Under the pieces are notes generated by a model that searched no databases, was not told where the DNA came from, and saw nothing but the letters and a program-made list of their open reading frames with translations. Below are positions 1 to 5,533 of a stretch of DNA of 11,949 nucleotides, piece after piece. The stretch is from DATADF01 sp046263155 (GTDB taxonomy: Bacteria; Actinomycetota; CADDZG01; WHSQ01): NCBI GenBank assembly GCA_046263155.1, contig JBHELF010000003.1, forward strand, positions 1 to 11,949, given 5' to 3'. The position numbers and the translations under genes were made by a program. Numbering within the stretch: position 1 is the stretch's first letter; every line of letters starts with the position of its first letter.

Positions 1-564
1 GAGACCGTATTCCGCGAGCTCGACGCCTCGGTGAAGCCGGATGCCATCCTCGCGAGCACGACATCGTCCCTGCCGGTCGTCGACCTCGCCGCGGCTACAG
101 CGCGTCCCGAGAAAGTGGTCGGCGTGCACTTCTTCAATCCCGCGGCCGTGATGAAACTGGTGGAGGTCGTCAGCACGGTTGCTACGGCAGGAGACGTCGA
201 GAAGCGCACGCTCGCGTGGGTGCGCTCGATCGGCAAGCGGCCGGTGCGCTGTCGCGATCGTGCGGGCTTCATCGTCAACTTCCTATTGTTTCCTTATCTA
301 AACGACGCCGTGCGCATGCACGAGGAGGGATACAGCACGCCCGAAGACATCGACATCGCAATGAAGCTCGGTTGCGCCCATCCGATGGGCCCGTTTGAGT
401 TGATGGACATCGTGGGCCTCGACGTGACGCACGCGATCCTGACGTCACTGCACGACGAGTTCCGGGTGCGTCGTTACGCCCCGGCGCCTCTTCTCGAGCA
501 CATGGTCCGCGCCGGCTACTTAGGCCGCAAAACCGGTCGAGGTTTCTACAACTACTCGACCTAG
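1..564 (+). CDS. 3-hydroxybutyryl-CoA dehydrogenase, C-terminal part (5' end outside window)
   Basis: The reading frame is open from base 1, so the gene starts upstream; 187 residues are visible. Compared with clostridial Hbd (about 282 residues, from memory), roughly 95 N-terminal residues holding the NAD-binding GxGxxG are missing. The enzyme family oxidises (S)-3-hydroxyacyl-CoA to 3-oxoacyl-CoA with NAD+ in the cytoplasm, in beta-oxidation or butyrate-type pathways. Visible landmarks, counted from the window start, are the catalytic-loop Ser22 in STTSSL, His43 in GVHFFNP, Glu55 in KLVEVV and Asn93 in FIVN. The His-Glu spacing (12) and His-Asn spacing (50) equal those of Hbd. The C-terminal domain has HPMGPFELMDIVGLD and ends in GRKTGRGFYNY, as is typical. 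One small difference is Thr20 where the family usually has Asn (SNTSS). A 30-base gap separates it from the next gene on the same strand. Confidence 0.95.
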   Translation, partial: ETVFRELDASVKPDAILASTTSSLPVVDLAAATARPEKVVGVHFFNPAAVMKLVEVVSTVATAGDVEKRTLAWVRSIGKRPVRCRDRAGFIVNFLLFPYLNDAVRMHEEGYSTPEDIDIAMKLGCAHPMGPFELMDIVGLDVTHAILTSLHDEFRVRRYAPAPLLEHMVRAGYLGRKTGRGFYNYST

Positions 565-594
565 TCGCATCAAGATTCTTCGAGTGTCCGTCGC

Positions 595-1089
595 ATGATC
601 GAGATTGGCCGGAAGTTGTTCCTCGTGATCCTTCTCTGCGCGGCGGGCGCTTGTGTGAGGAATGCGCCGTTGGATGAGGGGTTTACGCAGTCTCCAACTC
701 CAAACGGACCAGGTGACCAAGCCGCGCCCAGGTTGGCGGTTCACCCTAGGATCGCTCATCCCGGTCAAGAGCTATCCATTCGCATTGACCTTCCCTCGGA
801 GTCGTTTACATACGGGCTGCAAACAGAACTACAAGCTCATACGGAGGCTGGCTGGCGAACGATCATGTTGCTAGTAGCGGGGCCCGGGGAGGACGGGCAA
901 TTTGTTTCCAAGTCCGAGTCCGATGGCGAGGTTCCTGCTGTGGGGTTCGCACGTGACGCGTCTATCTACGCTGTGGCACCTCCAGTTCATCCTGGCCTCT
1001 ATCGGATTGTCAAAGAGTTCACGACTGCGGATGAGGAAGGCAACGTTCGCCGCCTTACGGCGCGAGCGCGGCTACGAATCGCGGATTGA
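595..1089 (+). CDS. Putative lipoprotein with Ig-like beta domain
   Basis: This 164-residue protein of unknown function has a lipoprotein-type N-terminus: Arg6-Lys7, a hydrophobic stretch at 8-19 and a loose lipobox AGAC ending at Cys20. The mature part is strand-rich. It ends with a HPGLYRIVKEF motif near residues 130-140, which resembles the 'PGxYRIVKxF' end of bacterial Ig-like domains seen in small exported proteins; that similarity is from memory. It is probably anchored to the outer face of the membrane. GC is lower than in the neighbours: about 50% in bases 781-840 by hand count, which could mean acquisition or weak selection. There is no clear Shine-Dalgarno before the ATG. The gene may be read from the preceding dehydrogenase transcript, 30 bases upstream, and it is followed by a strong hairpin at 1101-1125. 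Confidence 0.7.
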   Translation: MIEIGRKLFLVILLCAAGACVRNAPLDEGFTQSPTPNGPGDQAAPRLAVHPRIAHPGQELSIRIDLPSESFTYGLQTELQAHTEAGWRTIMLLVAGPGEDGQFVSKSESDGEVPAVGFARDASIYAVAPPVHPGLYRIVKEFTTADEEGNVRRLTARARLRIAD

Positions 1090-1100
1090 AATAGTTGAGA

Positions 1101-1125
1101 GAACCAGGGATACATTCCCTGGTTC
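1101..1125 (+). terminator. Perfect 10-bp hairpin after the lipoprotein gene
   Basis: The arms gaaccaggga (1101-1110) and tccctggttc (1116-1125) are exact reverse complements around the loop tacat. Three more pairs (gtt 1094-1096 with aac 1126-1128) are possible across a 4-base bulge. It lies 11 bases after the stop at 1089. No T-run follows, so it is not a classical intrinsic terminator. Actinobacteria often have such hairpins after genes, so termination or mRNA 3'-end stabilisation is the likely role. Confidence 0.6.
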
Positions 1126-1310
1126 AACAGACTTCATCTAGCTCCCGCCGGCATTGGACTCCCCAGATCGCGTGAACTGATGGCGCTGCGGTGCGGAGTC
1201 GCGAGGTCACGCAAAGTGACGACCGATGACGTGACGAACGCACGAAAAAAAATTCTAGGAAATTTTGCGCACGGCCGGCTCTGGAGCGCGTTTTTGTCGC
1301 ACCCCCTCGC
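1126..1310. other. Non-coding gap with AT-rich island
   Basis: I see no convincing gene here. Two features stand out. gtcac-gcaaa-gtgac at 1206-1220 is a small inverted repeat, and gtgacga occurs at both 1216-1222 and 1231-1237, 15 bases apart. An AT-rich island at 1245-1266 begins with a run of eight A and contains an imperfect palindrome (aaaatt...aatttt around ctag). In a 65% GC window this is conspicuous and could be an upstream promoter element or regulator site for the following gene, but no function can be assigned. Confidence 0.4.
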
Positions 1311-1316
1311 TAACTT
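1311..1316 (+). promoter_or_regulatory. Candidate leaderless -10 box (TAACTT) for the HNH gene
   Basis: TAACTT fits the actinobacterial TANNNT -10 pattern and ends 6 bases before the ATG at 1323. There is no Shine-Dalgarno in between, so transcription would start at or next to the start codon. No good -35 box is seen at the usual distance. The call rests on the motif and spacing only. Confidence 0.4.
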
Positions 1317-1322
1317 GAAAGC

Positions 1323-2538
1323 ATGTTCGCGATGGTGCGAGAAGCAAAGAAGTATCTGAAACAAGCAGTCGCCGAGCTCGACCCCGAGGTGCTCGAGTCC
1401 AAGACCGAGGCTCGCCTAGTCGAGGAGTTCTCCGAGATCGAACGCGTGGCCGCCGCCGGCAAGGCGCTCGCCGCCCGACGCATGGCCGACTCGGGGGTGT
1501 GGCGCAGGGACGGGGCGCGCTCCGCGGCGGACTGGATGGCGCAGAAGACCGGCACGTCGGTGGGCCAGGCGGTAAACACTCTGGAGACCGCCCCAACGTC
1601 TCGCCGAGCTTCCCGCGACCGAGAGGGCGGTCCGCGCCGGCAAATTGTCCGAGACCCAGGCAAAGGAGATTGCCTCGGCGGCCGCGGCCAGTCCTTCGTC
1701 TGAGCCAGAATTATTGGGGATCGCCGAGACAGAAGGAGTGCAGACCCTGCGACAACGGTGTGCCGAGGTCAGAGCCGCAGCGACCCCCGACGAGCTCGCG
1801 CGTTACGACCGCATCCACAGGTCCCGCTCTCTGCGCCACTGGAGCGATGGTGAGGGTGCCTTCTGCTTGCAAGGCCGGTTCACGCCTGATGCGGGGGCGG
1901 TCTTGCTGGCCGCCTTGGAGCCCTACAAGGAAAAGGTGTTCGCCGAGGCGAGAAAGGACGGGCGCAAGGAGTCCTACGAGGCCTATGCCGCCGATGCGTT
2001 AGTCGAAATGGCGTGCCACGTACGCGGCTGCAAACAGCAGCCGTCGAGCGCGACCAGAGGACCCGGTGCATTGGTGCGGGTGCTCGTGGATCACAAGGCG
2101 CTTGAGCGCGGCGAAGTGAACCCCGGTGAGACCTGCGTGATTGAGGGCATCGGGCCCATCCCGGTGGCTACCGCCAAAGCCCTTGCCTCCGACGCGGTAA
2201 TGGCTGCGCTGTCTACCGATGGCACCGAGATCAACAAGGTGACCCACTGCGGGCGCCAGGTGACGGCGCGCCAAAGGACCGCGCTGGAAGTGAGAGACAA
2301 GAAGTGCGTCGTGCCCGGATGCGAGGCCCGCCATCACCTACAGATCGACCACGTCGTGGAATGGAACGACACGCGCCATACCAAGCTCTCGGAGCTGGCG
2401 CGGCTCTGTTCGCACCACCACTACCTAAAGACCTACAAGGGATGGGTGCTGTCCGGAGGACCCGAAGCGTGGCGGTTCGATCCACTAGACGTGGCACGTG
2501 CGGCTGTGCGTGAGAGAAACCGGCGGATTCTGCGCTGA
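1323..2538 (+). pseudogene. DUF222/HNH endonuclease family protein (REP13E12 type), broken by a +1 frameshift
   Basis: Two overlapping frames make one protein. Residues 1-90 run from the ATG at 1323 (EARLVEEFSEIERVAAAGKALAARR, then SVGQAVNTLETA, as in DUF222). One extra C in the run 1591-1594 then shifts the frame. Dropping it gives QRLAELPATERAVRAGKLSE and joins the second frame, which runs to the TGA at 2536; the repaired product is about 404 residues, normal for the family. Unrepaired, the first frame ends at 1703. The C-terminal HNH domain (corrected numbering) has Cys328 and Cys333 (CVVPGC), Asp342-His343 (IDHVVEW) and Cys362 with His364-366 (LCSHHHYLKT), the expected zinc and metal-binding pattern of a nuclease. 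Family members are multi-copy in actinobacteria and related to the M. tuberculosis REP13E12 repeats; their role is poorly known. The shift could be a real mutation or a sequencing error. The downstream frame is otherwise intact, so any decay is recent. Confidence 0.88.
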
Positions 2539-2540
2539 GA

Positions 2541-2564
2541 GTCGGCGCGCTTTCCGCGCCGGAC
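2541..2564 (+). terminator. GC-rich hairpin just after the HNH gene
   Basis: The arm gtcggcgcg (2541-2549) pairs with cgcgccggac (2555-2564) across the loop ctttc, giving nine pairs with one bulged G. It begins two bases after the HNH stop codon. No T-run follows, so it is a hairpin-only terminator candidate. It separates the HNH gene from the next promoter. Confidence 0.5.
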
Positions 2565-2620
2565 CTTGCCACCAGCCGGCCGCGTTCATCCAAATAGTGC
2601 ATCCCTCTTGCCGTGAGCGG

Positions 2621-2626
2621 TACCCT
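2621..2626 (+). promoter_or_regulatory. Candidate leaderless -10 box (TACCCT) for the phosphodiester glycosidase gene
   Basis: TACCCT matches TANNNT and is followed by nine bases and then the ATG at 2636, with no Shine-Dalgarno. This supports the ATG over an upstream in-frame GTG at 2498, which would lie inside the HNH gene and push the signal peptide inward. No -35 match is visible. Confidence 0.45.
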
Positions 2627-2635
2627 GCTGCGCAC

Positions 2636-4009
2636 ATGAGATCGATCCGAGGTGGTTTCGTCGCGACCGCGCTGCTGATTGCATTGCTGATGCCATTGGC
2701 AGCAGTGCAAGCGCGGAAGCCTCGGACGCGGTCTACCGAGGTCGCACCTGGGGTCGTCTACAGCGTGATTCGCGACTATTCCGGGCCGTGGCGTATTCGA
2801 GTTGTGACCATAGATCTGTCGCAGGCGGCGACGCTCGACGTGGCCCTCGCTGGCGACAAACTCCCCGGATTCGAGACGACCTCTTCCATTGCGGCGCGCC
2901 ACGGCGCGGTCGCGGCACTCAACGGCGACTTTGCATTGTCATCGGGCCGCCCGGTACATGCATTCGCGATGGATGGCACTTTGGTTCAGACACCTCAGTC
3001 CTGGAGCCGCAACTTCGCGGCCCGCGCCGATGAGACGGCCACCTTCATCGGACACCCCGAACATGCGATCTCGTTTCAAGAGCTCGATACGGGTCTCATC
3101 CATCCGGTGGAACTCGTCAACGAGCAGATTCGATTCGATCGTCAGATGGCGGCCTATACGAGTTTCGGCGGCTCACTGGAGCGCCCACCGATATTCGCTT
3201 GTTCGGCACGGCTGATGGCGCTCGAAACGCCCCGTCTGAATGCCGAGGGATCCTCCGTCGATGCTCTCCAACAGGTCGATGAGGTTCTCTGTTCGGACCG
3301 CCGCATGGCCAAGCGCGGCGGGTCGGTGCTGTCCGTGCGGGCCAACAGCCGCCGAGCCGCCGAGATCGCCACATTGCTTCCGGCCGAGCAGGTGAACTTT
3401 GGATGGAGCTTCGGCTGGCCCGGCATCCTCGACTCGATCGGAGGCAACCCGACCCTGATCGAGGGGGGCGTGATCGCGGCCGGCAACGTCACTGGAGAGG
3501 GCGGCTTCTTCGCACGCCATCCCCGCTCCGGCGTCGGGACGACGCCCGATGGACGAGTGTTGCTCGTCGCCGTCGACGGCCGGCAGCCCGGCTACAGCGT
3601 GGGCATGACCCTGCAGGAATTCGCCGAGCTGTTCGCCTCGCTGGGAGCCGACTGGGCACTGAACCTGGACGGCGGCGGCTCGACCGCGATGGTGGTCAAC
3701 GGCACTCTTGTGAACCGGCCTTCCTCGGGTTACGAGAGAGCTGTGTCGTCGGCCCTGCTCGTGCTCCCGGGCTCCGATCCCGGCGAGACGTATTCCTCCC
3801 AGCCGCCGACCCCCTCACCCACCGCTTCGGCGACGGTTTCGCCTACACCGTCGGCGAGCCCGACGAGCGCAGCCGCCGCTATCTCCTTCACCTCACAAGA
3901 CCCCTGGACCGAGATCCTGAACGATGCCGGCTCGACCGGAGGGCTGCTGCGGTGGTTGCGAAGCCTCGGTATCCCGGTCGATCATCTCCTTCGTGAGTCG
4001 AGGATCTAG
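2636..4009 (+). CDS. Secreted phosphodiester glycosidase family (NAGPA/DUF2233) protein
   Basis: The protein has 457 residues. The ATG at 2636 gives a clean signal peptide (MRSIRG, hydrophobic 8-24, likely cleavage after VQA at 26), so the product is exported. The family (PF09992) is named after the human enzyme that uncovers mannose-6-phosphate by removing N-acetylglucosamine from a phosphodiester. Bacterial members are thought to act on cell-wall or exopolysaccharide sugar-phosphate links, and the substrate here is unknown. Landmarks are ALNGDFAL (Asn96), GTTPDGRVLLVAVDGR, and the family hallmark NLDGGGSTAM (Asn343-Met352). After the domain comes a Pro/Ser/Thr/Ala-rich stalk (about 391-417) and an unrecognised 40-residue tail beginning ISFTSQDPW, possibly a cell-surface spacer plus anchor or ligand segment; it has no LPXTG or membrane segment. 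The stop codon TAG directly abuts the ATG of the next gene. Confidence 0.85.
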   Translation: MRSIRGGFVATALLIALLMPLAAVQARKPRTRSTEVAPGVVYSVIRDYSGPWRIRVVTIDLSQAATLDVALAGDKLPGFETTSSIAARHGAVAALNGDFALSSGRPVHAFAMDGTLVQTPQSWSRNFAARADETATFIGHPEHAISFQELDTGLIHPVELVNEQIRFDRQMAAYTSFGGSLERPPIFACSARLMALETPRLNAEGSSVDALQQVDEVLCSDRRMAKRGGSVLSVRANSRRAAEIATLLPAEQVNFGWSFGWPGILDSIGGNPTLIEGGVIAAGNVTGEGGFFARHPRSGVGTTPDGRVLLVAVDGRQPGYSVGMTLQEFAELFASLGADWALNLDGGGSTAMVVNGTLVNRPSSGYERAVSSALLVLPGSDPGETYSSQPPTPSPTASATVSPTPSASPTSAAAAISFTSQDPWTEILNDAGSTGGLLRWLRSLGIPVDHLLRESRI

Positions 4010-4783
4010 ATGACGTCTCCGGAGCGAATCGCGTTCGTCACCGGAGGGGCTTCGGGAATCGGGCTGGCGATCGCCGAACGCCTGGGCCGCGATGGCCTTG
4101 CAGTCGCGATCGCGGATGTCGATGAATCGGGTGCTTCGGCTGCGGCCGACAAGATCGAGGCGGACGGCGGCTCGGCGTTCTCTCTCAGGTGTGACGTTGC
4201 CGATCTCGATCAGGTGCGCCAGTCGATCGGCGCCACCGTGGAGAGGTTCGGCGGCCTCGACGTCCTCGTGAGCAACGCCGGTTTCGACGAGCCGGGATTC
4301 TTCCTACAGAGCGACCCCTCTCGGTGGCAGCGAGTGCTCGATGTGAATCTGGTCGGAGTCCTTAACTGCACCTTTGCCGCAGCTCCGGAGCTGGCGCGGC
4401 GGAGTGCGGAGACCGGATACGCACGCATAGTCAACATCGCGTCGGATGCCGGGCGCGTCGGTTCGCTCGGGGAGGCCGTCTACTCGGCGGCCAAGGGCGG
4501 AGTGATTGCCTTCACGAAGGCGATGGCGCGCGAGCTCGCTCGCGACCGAATAACCGTCAATGCGATCTGCCCCGGTCCGGCGGACACTCCGATGACGGAC
4601 GCGATCCGTCAGACCGAGATCGGAGCGAAGCTGATGGATCGCATGATCGCCGCAACACCTCTTAAGCGTCTGGTGCGCGCCGATGAAGTCGCCGGCGCGG
4701 TTGCCTATTTCGTCGGCGAGGATGCCGCCTTCGCAACCGCTCAGGTTCTGAGCTTGAGCGGGGGCCTGACGATCCCGGGGTAA
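4010..4783 (+). CDS. Short-chain dehydrogenase, BadH (2-hydroxycyclohexanecarboxyl-CoA dehydrogenase)-like
   Basis: This is a 257-residue classical SDR, expected to be a cytoplasmic NAD(H)-linked alcohol/ketone oxidoreductase. Visible are the cofactor loop TGGASGIG (11-18), Asp36 after the second strand (NAD preference), SNAG (88-91), and the catalytic Asn113, Ser145, Tyr158 and Lys162. The block NIASDAGRVGSLGEAVYSAAKGG and the end LSLSGGLTIPG closely follow BadH of Rhodopseudomonas, which oxidises 2-hydroxycyclohexane-carboxyl-CoA. A CoA-ester substrate is therefore plausible, though other 3-oxoacyl or alcohol substrates cannot be excluded. It starts with zero spacing after the glycosidase stop. 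A Shine-Dalgarno GAGGA (4000-4004) inside that gene sits 5 bases before the ATG, so translation is probably coupled although the two products act in different compartments. It ends 8 bases from the convergent epsilon-like gene. Confidence 0.88.
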   Translation: MTSPERIAFVTGGASGIGLAIAERLGRDGLAVAIADVDESGASAAADKIEADGGSAFSLRCDVADLDQVRQSIGATVERFGGLDVLVSNAGFDEPGFFLQSDPSRWQRVLDVNLVGVLNCTFAAAPELARRSAETGYARIVNIASDAGRVGSLGEAVYSAAKGGVIAFTKAMARELARDRITVNAICPGPADTPMTDAIRQTEIGAKLMDRMIAATPLKRLVRADEVAGAVAYFVGEDAAFATAQVLSLSGGLTIPG

Positions 4784-4791
4784 GCCACCCT

Positions 4792-5085
4792 CTACTTTGT
4801 GTCGGCTCGGCCCGTCCGGCCTGGATATTCCCGACCCCCGAAGGGCATACGCACCGATAGGCGCCACGCGTCCTCGCGACTGAAGCGGTCCCGATAATCG
4901 AGCATTCCGAGGCGCCGGCCCTGCGAACGCGAGGCCCTCAGCCACAGCGATGTCGCCCGCGCCCGACGTTCTCGGTCGAGAAATTCCTCGACACCGCGCT
5001 GGATCAGACCCTCTTGCTCAGGCGTTGGATGGCCTTTGATCGAGACGATCTGAAAGCGCCGCGGAGGAAGTGACTTCCGGCCCAT
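4792..5085 (-). CDS. Acyl-CoA carboxylase epsilon-subunit-like protein
   Basis: This is a 97-residue basic protein. The pattern FQIVSIKGHPTPEQEGLIQRG near the N-terminus, then SLWLRASRSQGRRLG, and a C-terminal AWRLSVR resemble the acyl-CoA carboxylase epsilon family (PF13822: an 'IVRGxPTxEE' start, a central Trp and an 'WRxS' end). Epsilon subunits are small actinobacterial proteins that bind the alpha-beta carboxylase complex and raise its activity. The position, same strand and two genes after the carboxyltransferase gene, supports this. The ATG at 5085 is chosen because it lies 2 bases after the upstream stop (TGA 5090-5088), implying translational coupling; a TTG at 5142 would add 19 residues overlapping the previous gene. 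It is longer than many epsilon proteins, with an extra Asp/Arg-rich segment (LDYRDRFSRED). The family call is a pattern judgement that needs a profile search. Confidence 0.6.
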   Translation of the reverse strand: MGRKSLPPRRFQIVSIKGHPTPEQEGLIQRGVEEFLDRERRARATSLWLRASRSQGRRLGMLDYRDRFSREDAWRLSVRMPFGGREYPGRTGRADTK

Positions 5086-5087
5086 CG

Positions 5088-5522
5088 TCAGTATGTGAAC
5101 TTCAAGTCGACGTGTGCGTCCGGCCCACCTCTGTAATTGCAAGCCACTACGCCCACCTCGGACTTCGTCTTGAGCGGGATGACGATCCTTTCGACGGTAA
5201 CTGTGAAGTCTCCGTTCGACTGGGCGAGGATGGTGCCGTCCTCAGCAAGCACATGCAGATCCCAGTCGTGGATGAACTCACTCAATGTCACGTCCAGGAT
5301 CCCGGTTCCGGGGGCAGTAAACGGAAACGTGTCCTTGTGGACTCCTTCGATGCCGCCGGCGCAACCCAGGCCTTCGTTGACCGCGCCTGTGACCGGGTAG
5401 GGGAGGGCTTGCACGTCGTAAGACTCTCTGACGGTCTTCTTCTTCTTCTGCGCGGCGGCGGTCGATGCGGCGCTCACGGTCACCAGCAACCCGGCGAGGA
5501 CCAGGGCAATAGCTCTACGCAT
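5088..5522 (-). CDS. Small exported protein with PPC-like beta-sandwich
   Basis: This 144-residue protein has a clear Sec signal peptide (MRRAIALVLAGLLV, Ala-rich, likely cleavage after AAA at residue 24), followed by KKKK. The mature part looks like a bacterial pre-peptidase C-terminal (PPC) type beta-sandwich: DTFPFTAPGTGILDVTLS, DWDLHVLAEDGTILAQS and a C-terminal VDLKFTY. Such domains are usually accessory binding or structural modules without catalysis. Two Cys (GLGCAGG and VVACNY) could form a disulphide outside the cell. Translation starts from the best Shine-Dalgarno in the window (AGGAGG, 5533-5528). It is sandwiched between the carboxylase beta gene (9-base gap) and the epsilon-like gene (2-base gap), an unexpected place for an exported protein. 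Its function is unknown. Confidence 0.85.
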   Translation of the reverse strand: MRRAIALVLAGLLVTVSAASTAAAQKKKKTVRESYDVQALPYPVTGAVNEGLGCAGGIEGVHKDTFPFTAPGTGILDVTLSEFIHDWDLHVLAEDGTILAQSNGDFTVTVERIVIPLKTKSEVGVVACNYRGGPDAHVDLKFTY

Positions 5523-5527
5523 TGCTT

Positions 5528-5533
5528 CCTCCT
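5528..5533 (-). promoter_or_regulatory. Strong Shine-Dalgarno (AGGAGG) overlapping the carboxylase stop
   Basis: On the minus strand the bases read TAGGAGGAAGCAATG. The carboxyltransferase stop TAG (5534-5532) shares bases with AGGAGG, which sits 5 bases before the ATG of the exported-protein gene. Ribosomes ending on the carboxylase gene could restart here, so the two genes are almost surely co-transcribed. Confidence 0.8.

Noticed and set aside
1180..1359. A 59-codon open frame (ATG at 1180) running through the gap into the HNH gene
   Set aside because: It crosses the A8 run and the AT-rich palindrome, overlaps the HNH start in another frame, has no Shine-Dalgarno and shows no protein-like pattern.
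1581..1600. Programmed ribosomal frameshifting in the HNH gene
   Set aside because: There is no stop codon at the shift, no known slippery heptamer or prfB-like site, and no downstream structure seen; a one-base indel is simpler.
2498..2635. An upstream GTG that would extend the phosphodiester glycosidase by 46 residues
   Set aside because: It begins inside the HNH gene, spans the terminator-like hairpin and would bury the signal peptide; the ATG at 2636 has a TACCCT box at leaderless distance.
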